A DNA stretch of 64,000 nucleotides from the NCBI GenBank assembly GCA_028023455.1, contig JAQFVV010006311.1, positions 1,180,001-1,244,000 on the forward strand. Reading direction: 5' to 3'. The position numbers and the translations under genes were made by a program. Shown here in pieces: positions 11,940-24,517 of the stretch. Source of the DNA: Epiperipatus broadwayi (lineage: Eukaryota; Onychophora; Udeonychophora; Euonychophora; Peripatidae). Numbering within the stretch: position 1 is the first letter of the stretch; the number at the start of each line of letters is the position of its first letter. A model generated the notes under the pieces. The model had not been told where the DNA came from and did no database searches. It saw nothing but the letters and a program-made list of their open reading frames with translations.

Positions 11940-13905
11940 AATAGCTAATATTATAAAGAAGAGTCACGAAACTCGATGTGGCATGATAGATATCAATAGG
12001 TGCAAGCACCTTATCTCTGTTTTTGATTTTAGATATCTGATTGTAAAAGAGGGATTGCAATTTTTTTGGCAAGGCCCAAAGGGTGAACATAATGAAAATT
12101 GTGGCTCTAATGCAGAGAAAGAGGCCACACTTCATACTATCTATGAGGTCAATGATTGATAAAATATGTGATTTAGTGATTGATTCATTAATGTTTCTAA
12201 CATTGGAATTAAATGTGATAAATTGTTTCTTCTGATTTATGACAGAGTGAGCAGATAGAGTCAATGTTGGCATTCACTATTCCTTATAACAAATAGTGAT
12301 TAGTGGGTAGAGAATCTAGAGTGATTTTAATAAGGAATCTATATATTTTGGTTCTAGATGCCAGAATTTGAATTTTGGAAATGATTTGTTTATTACTGAG
12401 ATTAAGCAGAGATAATGATTAAGATTAATGGGTATGATGAATCATGTTATAGGCCTCCCAAAATGATTTTTCCTGAAATGGAATGTTGATTCAAGTCAAG
12501 ATGAGAAACAGTACATTTGATAAGAGATTTAAAATACTTGCCACTGCTAAGGAATGGTTTATCAGTAGGGATAATGTGGACAAATTTTACAGCATCAGGA
12601 TGTACAGATACAAATTTAAATGTTGAGTTAAATGAAAGAAAAAAACTAGGAATCGAATAAACGTGAGAGGCCATTATCTTTGGCATGCATTCCAAATTAA
12701 TTTGAAACAAAGAAATTTTATCTTCCTCTTAAATGCATTGATGAAACTAATGATTGGCATATAGGAAGTGATTTTTGGAAAGATTAAGCTGTTGATCAGA
12801 GAGATTTTGCATAAAGAGACAGACAGGTAAGTTTTGGATAGGGAGTTGATTTTTTAAATAAACAAGGAGATCTGGATTGACATTCCCATAGCATTTATCA
12901 GTTTATATTTATGAAAGCTAAGAAAATTGTGTAAAAGTTTAGTAAAGAGAGACAAGACATTCTTGCCAGAGTGTATATTGCATGTTGATGATTTATTAAA
13001 GTGAAATTGGAATTTAAAATGAACATTGTATCCTTGAAAAATTGAGATAAGTGATTGTAGATATTTCTTAGAAGAAAGATGGCAAGATTAGTCTTGAAAC
13101 TTTTATGCTTGATAGCTCTAATCATTGAGATATGAATGTCAAATAGGTTCTCTTGTATTCAAAGGTATGAATTGATATAGGTGATGAAAAATATTGCACT
13201 CAAGGGTGACCCTGTGGAATGAGGAAATTTCTTCATTTTTAATAGGTTAGCTAAAATGTAGAGAATAGGAATAGGTATGTTATGAGACTGTAACAATTCA
13301 ATGAGACAGTCAATGAGTACAGACTCAAAGGCAGATAAAATATCTATTTGCATCAACAATTGGGCCAGTTTTCTTGAAGTTCTGACATAATTGATTACAA
13401 TTCTGCACAGCAAGATTATATCTAAAGTGGAAGCTCCCTTTTTGCATTTTGGTATTGTACTGATCTGATTTGTATGTTCAGTCAACAAGATTTAGAATCT
13501 GAGCAAAAGTACCACAAATCCAATCATGCCCAAGATACATAGGTCAGGTGCAATCATGAATTCTAAAATATTTGCCGATTCCTCAAATCTATAATAACAT
13601 GAACAACATCTCTGGTGATACAGATGAATTTAATTCATTTCAGACCCAGAGAAACTGTGATGAGACATGATATCTTATGGTAAATATGACTAACTAAATT
13701 ATGAATGAAAAGCTGAATATAGATGATATAATATTTATAGATGGAGAGATTAAAAAATGGTGAGACTAAATTGATTGGAGAATGGCTAACAGTGTAATGA
13801 AGGAGTGAATAAATTATATTAAAAGTGGTGTTTATGATAAGCAGGATATCAGATAATCCAGATATACTGAATTCTTTAGAATAACAAATTATCATAAACA
13901 AATAT
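11940..13905 (-). mobile_element. LINE remnant: reverse transcriptase middle to C-terminal zinc knuckle
   Basis: Read from 13,490 downward on the minus strand, the frame shows LINE reverse-transcriptase blocks: GASTLDIILL (a GRST-type motif), QIDILSAFESV (the catalytic AFD block with Asp changed), and TGSPLSAIFFITYINSYL (the G-x-PLS block). Below this come a long linker and, near 12,253-12,199, a zinc knuckle C-x2-C-x8-H-x4-C (CSLCHKSEETIYH...C) with an in-frame stop. That order is LINE-like; a C-terminal knuckle with EET..H is seen in R2/R4-type and some CR1-type elements. The part 13,500-13,905 is a loosely open frame upstream of the reverse transcriptase. Many frameshifts: dead. The rest of the element may be the piece at 18,150-20,760. 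Confidence 0.7.
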
Positions 13906-14657
13906 TAAGAATAAATTGAGTAATGATACCAACACTTGAATAAATTGAGTTATAAGCTTTAATAAATGCACTTTGACATAGTCATTGGTATATTATAATC
14001 ATAGATTTCACTCAAGTAATCTTAGGTTTGCATATTCATAGGGTTACATAATTAATATTTGTACAATACATGACATTGGCACTAACGTATCATTTTAAAA
14101 AATATGAACGGAGAACAAATTCAGGATAAATGATACATACATAGTGTATAATCAATACAGTATTGTTTAATATGCCAATAATAATTATATATCAATTTCT
14201 CATAAATAATTTACTAATATTAATGCCACATTAGAATTAAAAGAATATGTAACTAAAGACTGTCATGAAATATATATAATGAATAAGAACCTTTTATTAT
14301 TTATAAACATGACTGAATTCATATAATAATAATAATACTGTGGTTGGTGCATAATTTTTAATGTTAGGTAAATATTATTGACAAAAGATAATATAGGTTA
14401 CAATGATTATGTGACATGAATACGCAATAATTTGTGTATTTAACTTAATGAGATTTTATTTACCTATAAAATTAATCAAGTTAAATATCTAATATATAGA
14501 GAGAATTACTAACGCATCAAAGGATTGTTTACCTGAAAAGGTGGCCAAGTTAATACAAGCTTTACCCGCAACCTTCCAATAAAATTAATATTAAATTACT
14601 ATCATCACAGCATTATGACTTACAGATATGGAATGAGCATAAATATAAAATAGTAAT
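13906..14657. other. AT-rich DNA, nothing recognised
   Basis: No supportable gene or repeat. Confidence 0.5.
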
Positions 14658-14822
14658 ACATTGCAGTGCTAACATGAATGGCAGCAGTAGAAAGATTTGG
14701 TCTGCTTGGAATACATTGCAGTGCTAACATGAATGGCAGCAGTAGAAAGATTTGGTCTGCTTGGAATACATTGCAGTGCTAGCATGAATGGCAGCAGTAG
14801 AAAGATTTGGTCTGCTTGGAAC
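14658..14822. repeat. Three 55-bp tandem repeats
   Basis: Units at 14,658-14,712, 14,713-14,767 and 14,768-14,822 are almost identical (one A/G difference in the third, with the last base or two diverging). Each contains GAATGGCAGCAGTAGAAAG. The minus-strand frame across it is a by-product of the 55-bp period. Confidence 0.95.
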
Positions 14823-16600
14823 TGAGAAGATGCTTCATCATTTACTAGAGAAATAGGAGAATACATCTGCACTTTTAGTGGAATAGTACCTCAAGACATG
14901 GTATGTACAAGTGCTATAGGCTGGCTTTCCTGGGTCATCCCACACAGAAAATTCACTATGTTAACCTAAAATGTTCCAGGATAGGAGAGCATATACCCCA
15001 TGGTTGAAACAAGTAAGATGAGATGGGTCGGAATTCCTGATGATGACAAAAGGACAAAGCAAAATATGATAATTAATACTGCATATGTTAGCAATATTAA
15101 AGTAAGTTAATCAGCCTAATGACATTAATATATCAACTAAAGCCCTAAATAAATCTAACATTAAATGTAATGACATGACTAAATATTAAACCATACTATA
15201 CGTACAATTATTATCTTAAATAACAGATAGAATGTTATACATAAGAAAGGAGCATATTATTCCTTCATTTAAATGAATCCCACATACATTTTAAATAGAC
15301 AATATAAATATAACATAAAATATAACACTCGATTGGTATTACGAGGAAAAGTTGACTTATTATACTCAAAGAAGTGAAAATCATTGAGATCACTTTCAAA
15401 TATTGCAAAATGTGATTTAATCATAGCATTAGGCAACTAAAGAGAAACTGATATTACTAATAGAAGGAGGACAGTGTTAATAACAATCTGACATTAATAT
15501 GTATATATAAAGTTATATTCAATCACTATTTAAGTGAGCAAGCAGGTTTGTAAGAACACTTACAGATATTAATTAAACCTCCAATTAATAGTGGGATTGA
15601 ATATAATAATGAAATTGGCTCATGAGATTGGGTATAACTGGCATATTAACTCAAATCCAAATCCAAATACTTTTAAAACATAATTCAATATTAATTGATT
15701 AAATTTGCAACACTAAAATAAAGAAATATATATAGAGCATGAAATGGATGAAAAAAAATTACAGATTTATATATTTATAGAGTTATAGAGAGTTGTTACA
15801 TAAGAAATTAAAATGCAAGAAATAGAACTGGCACTATACCACCAGTGTATTGGTAGATAAGAAATTGCATTATGTTTACAAAGATTAATAAAGTATATAT
15901 AATTAAAATAGAAATATGAGAGTTTTTTAAAGTGGCATTGAAGGTAAGTATGAGAGTTCTTTATAGTGGCATTGAAGTGGTTACCTTACAACAATGTGTA
16001 GACTTACCGGTTGGATGGATTATCATTCTTATGAAACAGTTTATATTAAAGCATGAGCAGCAGTACCTAGTTCATTGGGTGGCAAGTAATACTGCCATAA
16101 ATTCATTGTTCAAAGACAATCTTTGATAGATCCGGAAATTATATTAGCCCATGAACATAAAATATCTCCCCCCTTTTTTGTCCAATTCAGCTCTATTTAT
16201 CTGGTTCTATTATATCAGGAATGCTTTAAAGAATCACCTGAAGCAATATGGATACCAAGTTATCTCATGTGATCTCAATCAGCAGGAAGTATGCTTTTGT
16301 CATAGTAGATGTAACTGAATGATAAGTTCCCAAAGGTAATGTTCAAATCTATTTCCAATTTGAAAACAGACTCGAATAGATATAATTCTAATAAAATTAT
16401 TAGATTGGCCAAAATTAATTAAATCAATAACTTTTTATTAAACTAATGTGTCACTCTTTTGTTTACTAAATTTAAGTTATGCTAATTACCCTCCAGAACA
16501 TTCTCAAGTATTGCATCAGCTTCTATAACTATTTCATATGAGGTACTGCCAAAATAAATAATAAATAATATGTTATACAATATTATAGCTTTCTGTCATA
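14823..16600. other. AT-rich DNA, no gene recognised
   Basis: No supportable gene. At 15,914-15,978 a short tandem duplication is visible (TATGAGAGTT...AGTGGCATTGAAG twice). Confidence 0.45.
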
Positions 16601-16654
16601 CATACACACACATACACAATTATTTATGGTTATGGAATTAAATATTCCCAGTAT

Positions 16655-16857
16655 TTAAACTATAATTATAAATCAAATACTTATAGATAAATATTTAAAA
16701 GTATTATGGGAAAATGGGAATATTACATGTATATGCATGCTTAGACCTTCTGGTAACCCAAGCATATGAAAAGATGGATTTGGAAACCATCTCATGGTTA
16801 ATCATGTCATCAGACAGTGAAGCAAAAATATGTATCACATATTTACCACTTCATATT
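16655..16857 (-). repeat. Possible LTR of the collapsed Gypsy element (downstream copy)
   Basis: About 200 bp repeated directly at 17,950-18,150, including TCATCAGACAGTGAAGCAAA and TATAGATAAATATTTAAAA. On the minus strand both begin TGAAG and lie on either side of the integrase remnant. Retroviral-type LTRs begin TG, so these could be the two LTRs of an element that lost most of its interior. Similarity fades at the other end near 16,650. Confidence 0.55.
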
Positions 16858-17439
16858 CCCCTAGTTAAAGGAAGAAAAGAAAAAACAAAGAAAAAAATCC
16901 TAGTTCAGGTTTCAAGGTAACAAAAGGACAACAGGGGTTGTTTAACACTATTTCAATGTAAAACAAAATTAGATATGTTAATACTTATTAACCCCTAATA
17001 AATTCACAATATATGTCATACCTATTACCAAACAGTAATAGTACAATAATTATAAGTTAGTGTTATGCATTATCTGAAGCAACCCTTGGGTCTTCTCTGT
17101 TTTGGCCCCTTGTCTATTTAAGTTGACACATCTCTTTCCTGTGGATCTGGTGGTATGTATGGTTTCATGTGGTGGGAATTGTATGTTCCCCTAATTGCTT
17201 TTCTAACCTCCAGCAGGAAGGCATTTTCTCCACATTTTCATCAGATCTAATATAGTCCTCCGTACAATGGAAAAATTTGTGGAACTCATGATCTATCATG
17301 TTGCTAGGTTTAGAATTTCCCAGCCACATCTGGTTACCCTCATTAAACTTGTGTCACTCGATGAGCCTCTTTTGCACACACATTCTTACTATATGGGCCA
17401 ACTGCAACCTTGTGGCCTCTTGGCCTCTATTCCAGTCAA

Positions 17440-17915
17440 TATATGTTGCCCTTTGGTAGTAGCATTTTGAAAATCTCTGAGCAGGGCTTCCCATAATGGA
17501 GCCATATCAGTATAAAACCTGTAGATTCATTGATCATGTGATTTATACAATCAATAATCTTCTTGGTTGGTCAACATGTATGTGAAACAGCCTGTTTATC
17601 TCTCATGATTCTTCACATAAGTTATATTGTGGGTTTTTAACTGAGGTGAATGGGTGGGTGAGTTCTTGCCACAGGGTCCAAGCTCTCCATTTCCTCAAGA
17701 TAAATGCTGAACCAGATTGGATAGCATGGCATCACATTTCCCCACTTCAGGGAATTGTCTTTACTGTAGAGCCCATATGGCACCATTTGAATCAGCTTTT
17801 CTCATTGGGTACATTTGAACATATTTGGTAAAAATGTCATAGGTCACCAGAAAATATTGAAAACAGCTAAATTTGGGCAGAGGGCCATAATGAATGATGA
17901 CCAGCAACTCATTAG
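17440..17915 (-). mobile_element. Ty3/Gypsy integrase remnant
   Basis: The minus strand, with stops and frameshifts, reads the integrase core of a Gypsy-type retrotransposon: an NELLVI-HYGPLP start (the first catalytic Asp position changed), FQYFLVTYDIFTKYVQMYPMR, then FPEVGKCDAMLSN, where the second catalytic Asp would lie. Further decayed sequence to about 17,100 may be the integrase C-terminus. No protease, reverse transcriptase or gag is present between the flanking 200-bp repeats, so the copy is internally deleted. It sits inside LINE sequence. Confidence 0.75.
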
Positions 17916-17949
17916 GTTTAGTTGTGATAATATGGAGTATTTAAAGCAA

Positions 17950-18150
17950 AATCAATTTTATAAATCAAACACTTATAGATAAATATTTAAAATTTATTAT
18001 GGGAGAGTGAGAATAGTTATGTGTATATGCTTGCTTATACTCTCTGATAACCCAAACATGTGGAAGGATGGGTTTAAACCTCATTCTCATGGTTAACCAT
18101 GTCATCAGACAGTGAAGCAAAAATATATATCACAGATTTACTGCTTCAGT
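17950..18150 (-). repeat. Possible LTR of the collapsed Gypsy element (upstream copy)
   Basis: Direct partner of 16,655-16,857. Its TGAAG edge at about 18,149 on the minus strand coincides with the point where readable LINE reverse transcriptase resumes, which suggests insertion into the LINE. Confidence 0.55.
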
Positions 18151-20760
18151 ATTGGAAATTGAAAGTAATATAATAGGTTGAATTTTAACCTTTATGGTAG
18201 ATTCAATATTTTTTATAAGTATAGGAGACATAGAGATAGAATGAAGGTTATTTAGTGGGGAAGGAAGTGTATTTGTCTTAAAAAATGGAACCAATGATCC
18301 TGGGTACAGTCCATGAATATGATGAATTTGTTTAGGCAAAAAGTTAAGTAAATTCATGATAACAGATAGTGTGAAATTGTTAAATGCAAAAGAAAATATT
18401 TAGGAATGGCATGTGCCCTAGGATAAATGTTATCAGAGAGAGATTTTAGCTTTATCATGATGTTAGACTTTGTGGTACTATGATGAGCATGATTGTACCA
18501 ATGACATATGTTGGAAGTACAGGACAAGTGAGGGCTTGTAACTTGTATTTAAAATGATAAAAGGGAGGGGCATCATATTGAATCCTGTGAAAAATTATCA
18601 TTAGTTATAATTGAAGAGGGAACAGATTTTTATTTTATAGTCAAGATCGCAACAGGTGCAACCTTTCAACCATTTTTATGGTTGACTCAGATAAGATTTT
18701 TGCCTTTTTGGTAAAGATATATTCAGTGAAACAGATTGAGTATGCTTAAATTGCTGCTTACAGGCCATAATGGATGGTATAAAAGCAAGATCACTTCAAT
18801 TTGAAGTTAATTGTTTCAAGTTCTTTCATTAAAGCTGTGGTAATAATTAAGCTCTTGTCTTTTAAATAAATATTGTGTTAATATTTGTAGAGGTCCCTAC
18901 TGCCATTTTTTAGACACATGGTCTTAAGGTTATAGCCTTAATATATATGAAGGCTATATGTAATTTGTTTCTGCTAGTATGTTGCTTAATGGTTGATTGG
19001 ATGATCTTAATAAATGAGGAAGCTAGTTGAAATGAAAGAATGTCAATCTTCTTAAAAACAAATGTAAATCTCAAAATTACTGCCTCTGTCAATGAAGTCT
19101 TGAGAAAGATTCTTAAAGTATCATTGTTTAGAGAGTAGGTTGAGGGTGAATATTAATATCAATCTGAATGTTGAATGATTTAAGAAACAAACTGGTTGCA
19201 AAGAAGGGTTCAATCTGAAGATCTAGTGAATAGAATAAAATGTCTATGAGAGATAAATGTTTTAATGTATAAAAGGAGAAAACATTACTGGGAAAAAATC
19301 CTTTGCCACTCATCAATTTATAATTTATCTGGTAAATTTACATTCATCAAAGTCAACATAAGGCATATAAAAGTCCTTAAAAAGGAGGGCAGGAAAGAGG
19401 TTTGATGAAAAAATAAGATTAATCTGACAGATAAGTTGATATGTTAAATTAGGTTTGTTAGGTAGATATAAGTAAACCATGTTAATTATAAAAGCATTAT
19501 GATAAAAGGTAATAACAATTATATTTTGATTGAGATGATTGTAAAGACTCAAAAGGTACCCTATGATGTATCAACACAATATTTTCCAAGATATATAATA
19601 AGATTTATACTAGATTGGGTAGAAAATTTGGTTTCAGAAAAAAAGGTAATATGGGGAGTAAATTGAGAAATCCAGTCTATTGATTGCAGCCATCTGTAGG
19701 GATGAGTTTAAATCTTTACATTAACACCAGTGATATTGATAAACATAATTATGTATCTTAAGCAGCAAAATAACAAGCATCTTGTAGAACAGACAAAATG
19801 CAGACAACTTACAAAGGATATTCAATTTAAGTGGTACAATTATGACTGCAAATAACAGAATCAGAGCCACATGGAGATAAAGTAATGGAATGTTTTTTTA
19901 CTTTTGATCTAGAATTGAATTTGAAGCTTAGATAATGTCTGAGAGGGAGTATATGGATACAGAATAATATTAAAAGAAAATACAAAACCAACTATAATTT
20001 GACACACAAAATTAGTACAAATTTTCTATACAGTAAAAATTATGTGCAACATTTTATCATTGTACATTAGTGGATAGAATGGTATCATGGGATGAATCAC
20101 AGACTATATTTAAATTTTCTTGCACCCCTGTGACTAACTCATACCTATAACTTTCCTTAATCTGGTTACACACCACTCCATCAAAACCTACTTTTTGTTG
20201 CAGGGCTGAAGATGCCAACTGTTTCAAAGATACATTTGGGCTTAGTGGAGGTTCTGTTACAGGTAATGTATTCCATTTTTAAAGCAATAGAAGCAGGTGG
20301 TGTTTAAACTTGGTTTTTTCCAGAAGCATCAAGAATTGCTTCATCTTTCAACAATTTTCAGGTTTTTTTCTTTTAGTTGATTGAACTTGAATTTACTCAT
20401 CAGAGATAAAGGCTTCATTCTGAAGAATAGAGGTTTCCATCATTTCAAACTTTGTGTTAGAATTAGTGGCCACGGATTGAACTGGATCTGATGCAATAGA
20501 AGTATGCAAAACTTCTTGAACAGGGATTGGAATTGTATTAATGTTAAACTGTGATGATAATTTGATGCACTTGTGGTTTTGGACATTCTGATCTCACACT
20601 GCTGGCATAATGGAGAATGGCAATCTTTAATTATTATGAGTTCTAGCTTTGCAAAAGAAACATTGAGGTGTTATGCCTCTGAAGGTTATTATCAATGTAA
20701 GGAATCAGTTGCATGAAGTGTTGGGATATCATTAAGTAAAGTTCCTTTCTTTAAAGTAAT
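18151..20760 (-). mobile_element. LINE remnant: ORF1 zinc knuckle to reverse-transcriptase N-terminus
   Basis: On the minus strand the order is consistent with the 5' two thirds of a LINE. Near 20,680-20,640 a CCHC-like knuckle reads CFFCKARTH with the last Cys lost (ORF1). At 20,550-20,210 follow lysine-rich ORF1-like fragments; at 19,560-18,900, poorly readable frames where an endonuclease would lie; and at 18,357-18,150 the start of a reverse transcriptase (LPKQIH, then a degenerate RPISL block LHSISMSPILIKNIEST). It stops where the Gypsy repeat begins. It may be the same element as 11,940-13,905, split by later insertions, or a second copy. Confidence 0.55.
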
Positions 20761-20904
20761 CTGACAGCCTAATAAATCAAGTTACCTGGACCTATGCACT
20801 GTTTGAAAGTTTCTATTTGTGTAATAAGTTAAGTGGGAGTCTCATGTATTTATTAGAGAAGAATTTGAAGCTCTCTTCTGTGTATTTCCATCTGAATTTG
20901 GTGA

Positions 20905-21153
20905 GTGAGTTATTTTTTCAGGTATTTATCGCCTATGCAGAGGGTTATTAATAGGCCATGTGAGTCAGCCACTGTAGAGAATACACTATCTGCACATCTT
21001 CAGAATAACCTTCAATCAACAACTGCACTGGTTGCAAAATCTAATATTCCCATTTGTAAGAAATTATCACCTGCAAGTAGAAAAAATATTATACTTAATT
21101 CTTTTGAAAGCAGTATCAGTAGTGTAAAAGATTTTCCAACTTTGAAACATTAA
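20905..21153 (+). CDS. Unidentified 82-codon open frame
   Basis: An open frame rich in Ser, Asn and Lys with no motif I recognise. It lies at the 5' side of the minus-strand LINE block and before the R1 repeat. Length and composition do not exclude chance. Possibly part of a retroelement leader. Confidence 0.15.
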   Translation: MSYFFRYLSPMQRVINRPCESATVENTLSAHLQNNLQSTTALVAKSNIPICKKLSPASRKNIILNSFESSISSVKDFPTLKH

Positions 21154-21434
21154 TAGTCTCACTAGTAGTAGCTTGAATAATTTTCCTAAATTTGACTTAA
21201 GCCTTTCAAACTCTATAACTAATGTCAATTAAATATCAATTGAATCTGGAAATAACAAAGTGAACTCAATGAATAATAATAAATGTTTAGGAAACAAAAA
21301 TGAAAGTGGTAAAAAGTTTTGCAAATGCATTACAAGGTAGTTTAACAGCTTTGGAACAGTTGAAGAAAAAAGCTTATGTACTACTCCTAACAAATACAAT
21401 TCATTTTCATATAATTTAGTAAAAGGTTTTTACT

Positions 21435-21565
21435 TTTACAAATTTATTAGCGGGAAAAGACAGAAAAATGATGTTTCAAAAGTAGAAAGTTTGTAAACAA
21501 AAATTGAAAACAGATTTTTCTTATTAAAAATAAGCTTAATAGGAATTTTATTTTTTTGCATTTTA
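21435..21565 (+). repeat. Direct repeat R1, right copy
   Basis: Partner of 11,005-11,135, same orientation, about 85-90% identical by eye in its best 100 bases. Confidence 0.8.
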
Positions 21566-21569
21566 TAGG

Positions 21570-22135
21570 TTAAAAATATACATTTTAAATTTAACAAAGT
21601 CTTTTAAAATAATCTGATAAGTTTGTTTCATAGATATTTTTAAAAGCAGTTTGATTCTTTGGAACTTAATCAAATTGTCAATAAAAAGTATTCTAAAGAA
21701 TTTAAGAAATTTAGCACTATGTTTGTTTTGTTCAATGATCAAACTATTAATCAGTTTTAAATTTGCTAGCTGTGATAATTGTAATGAATATCTAAAAATG
21801 AAGAGTAATCACGTGACCATATCAATTTAAATTTTAATGTTCTTGCTGTCAGTAATAAGTTCAGAAAATGACTAGTATCTAAATGGAAAAAAAATTGGTA
21901 TATCGAAGATTGTTAAACTGCTGTTTTTGGAAAATTTTGGCTTAGAATTATTACAAAATTAAAAATTACAATACAACCTGACATAAAAGTAATAAAATAT
22001 GACTATTTTATGATATATGAAGATTCTACAATTAAAGAGCAATTATTATAGTCTTATAATTATATAATCTATAATTAAACTACTATAACATCACTTGATT
22101 ACCATTTCATATGCTTACACAATCTTTTAATGTAG
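21570..22135. other. AT-rich DNA, nothing recognised
   Basis: No supportable gene. Confidence 0.5.
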
Positions 22136-22139
22136 TAAC

Positions 22140-22420
22140 AACTTTCTCCATATAATATTGTCATCTAATGCAAACTATAACAATCAATAAATGCTAGAAG
22201 GTTATTACAGCAAAATCCCCATCCAGTGCTTACTCATTCAAAGTTTCCAGACTAGTTTTAGATCCAAGACTTCTTACTGATGAAAGCAACAAGCTAGAAA
22301 TTAGCCTGAAGGTATTGGATGAGTAAGCATTAGATAAGAATTTTAATGCACTAACCTTCTAACATTCATTGATTACTATGATTTGCATTAAGTGGCAATA
22401 TTGTATGGAGAAAGTTTCTA
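22140..22420. mobile_element. Foldback element of hammerhead family B, copy B1
   Basis: The outer arms are inverted copies: TCCATATAATATTGTCA on the left and the reverse complement of TGGCAATATTGTATGGAGA on the right, followed inward on both sides by AATCAATAAATGCTAGAAGG-like sequence and its reverse complement. The centre holds a hammerhead-like motif at 22,262-22,320. Same family as the 30.9-32.4 kb cluster and the copies at 47.4 and 48.8 kb. Confidence 0.8.
22262..22320 (+). ncRNA. Hammerhead ribozyme B1, type I, probably inactive
   Basis: Core CTGATGA at 22,277-22,283 and GAAA at 22,297-22,300 are intact. Stem II is AGC/GCT where other copies have GGC/GCC, a compensated base-pair change. 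Distal stem I ATCCAA (22,262) pairs with TTGGAT (22,315-22,320). The cleavage triplet is GCC instead of GUC, so self-cleavage is not expected. Confidence 0.7.
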
Positions 22421-22520
22421 TTATGTTAATCTGTAATTATACAGTATTAATTTGTTTCGAATTTTTATCAGAAAATAAAATGAAATTTAAAAAAAAAAAA
22501 GATTGTCAAAAATATTTTAT

Positions 22521-22932
22521 TGGCAGTATCTCAATTTATTTCAATTTTCAACTATCTGTGCTTCGCAAATTAAAATATTATTTACATACTTTACTTCTTG
22601 TTACGTATTCTAAAAACTATGTAGTAAATCATAGGATTTTGCATTATATGTTTATGATTTAGACTCAGTGAGTTATTTAAAGCTTCAAGCTTTTAAACCT
22701 AAATACTTATGACTGGCTTAGATATATAGAATGAAAAATAGAGAGAAGGGTGGCCGCCCTTTTCTCGTAAAATCTTGTTGTATGTTTGGGTTTGATTGTC
22801 GTTTAGATGGCTATCATGACATATGATTGGCTGTTGGATTGGTATTGTAACGAGTGCAGTGAGATTCGGCAGTATCCCAATTTATTTCAATTTTCAACTA
22901 TCTGCACTTTGCACATTAAAATATTATTTATA
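22521..22932. repeat. 65-bp direct repeat flanking ~280 bp
   Basis: 22,521-22,585 and 22,868-22,932 share GGCAGTATC, CAATTTATTTCAATTTTCAA and AAAATATTATTTA. The interval has no ORF and contains GGTGGCCGCCC, unusual for this AT-rich region. It could be an inserted element or a local duplication. Confidence 0.75.
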
Positions 22933-23154
22933 TAATATTTAATATATATGAATAATTATTTGAGTTATTTTAAATATTTATATAGTGTTTACATGATATC
23001 AATAAATAATAAAAAACAATGATCAGAAAATACTGAAAAACAAAAAAAAATCTGGACACAAAATAATTAACATCTAATATTCATAAAAAAAATATTTTTA
23101 AAAATTCAACTTTTAAAAAAAATTATAATTAAGTGTGTTTAAATGTCTTGATTT

Positions 23155-23245
23155 TGTCTCTCATCCTCCTCCCCTCTCTTTCACACTCCTTCCTTCTTTC
23201 TCTCTTCCTCTCCCCTTTTTTCCCATCCCTCTCCCCTGTCTAGAG
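23155..23245 (+). repeat. Polypyrimidine tract
   Basis: About 90 bases almost entirely C and T (T-C-rich, mirror-like), capable of triplex structure. No gene nearby to relate it to. Confidence 0.9.
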
Positions 23246-24509
23246 ATCTCTAGCAGTCTGAGTTCCAAATAGGATAGGGTTAAAATAAAAAAATCTTAAC
23301 TTTAAAATTATTCATATAAAGTTTATCTTGTTCATATAAAGTTGATCTATTAACTTTCAAATCAGGTAAATTATTTTGGCCATCTTTCCTATTGTTAGGT
23401 AATGTTAAAATATGAAAAAATATAAATAAAAATATAAAAAAGTGCCTTAATTCTAATGAAATTTCTCAAAAGAAAGATTTTTTTAAATTTATAAACTTTG
23501 CTAAAAGCTATGGTAAGTGATCTACACATAATCAGGCAAAACTCTCCATATAGTTATGAGCAAGCATATGAAATGGTGATTATGTGATGATTTACACATA
23601 CTCTAAAAGATTTTCTATAAAGTACAATAAGCCAAATTCTTCTTTCTCAGATGTGAACAATGAGTTTGTTAGTGCAGTAAAAAAGGGGTAAAAAAAATAA
23701 AAAAGAGATCCATTAAAATTAATTTTCTGATAACCAACTATTTTTGCTTGAAAATGATCTATAACTTTGTTTTCCTCACTTGTTCTTAGTGCCAAAAGTC
23801 AAAGATAAAAGTATTAGTGTCAATCTTAATTAATATATTTTCTAACACACCACTTCCACTGTAAATATTATTCATCCAAACAAGTGAATAATGTTCCTAT
23901 CATTGTAGTAATTCACCTCCTAGCAATCTTTGTTAGCAGTGCAATATCTAATCAACTATTACACAATTAATGCATTCATCAGTAATGACTCCACAACAAT
24001 AATAGCTTTAATAGAATTTGATGATTGAACTTTTATAGATTCATATAACAAAAACATAATTCAAAAATTTATCTAATAAATGAACTTTGCAAAAAAAATT
24101 CAACTCAATATTTAAACTGACAAATAGAATAATTTCTCAAGTCAAAACTAAATATAGATATATTTCATAATACCAGATTTATTGCATATTTTTGTATATA
24201 ATTAAATACAGTTAAACTTATAATTATTTTAGATTTTAGGGTTTAGCATATTAAAATAGAATTCAAGAAAATCAGGAAAAAAAACAGTATAGAAGAAAAT
24301 TAATGGCATTTGAACTCATACAGTTTATTATGTTGCAAAAAAGCACTCATGATAGACAGTTCATACTTCTGAAGCTATTTGATATGACTTCTTTTTCTAA
24401 TAAAAGGTGTCTGTTTCTCTGAAGTATTTACATTAGACAGAGAAATGATACTAAACATTTTTGTGAACTAATTTAATCCACTCTTGAAAGATCAAAATTA
24501 TATTATTTA
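23246..24509. other. AT-rich DNA, no gene recognised
   Basis: Near 23,545-23,600 a short fragment (CAGGCAAAACTCTCCATA, then AAATGGTGATTATGTGATGA) matches the flanks of family B. Otherwise nothing supportable. Confidence 0.5.
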
Positions 24510-24517
24510 CTATAAAC

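Noticed and set aside
11845-12159. 104-codon plus-strand frame with hydrophobic start
   Set aside because: It is antisense to the LINE zinc-knuckle region and shows no family motif of its own.
14669-14872. 67-codon minus-strand frame with internal protein repeats
   Set aside because: Produced by the three 55-bp tandem DNA repeats; length and composition follow from the repeat, not from selection.
22369-22662. 97-codon plus-strand frame
   Set aside because: It starts inside the family B foldback and crosses a 65-bp direct repeat and an A-run; no domain is visible.
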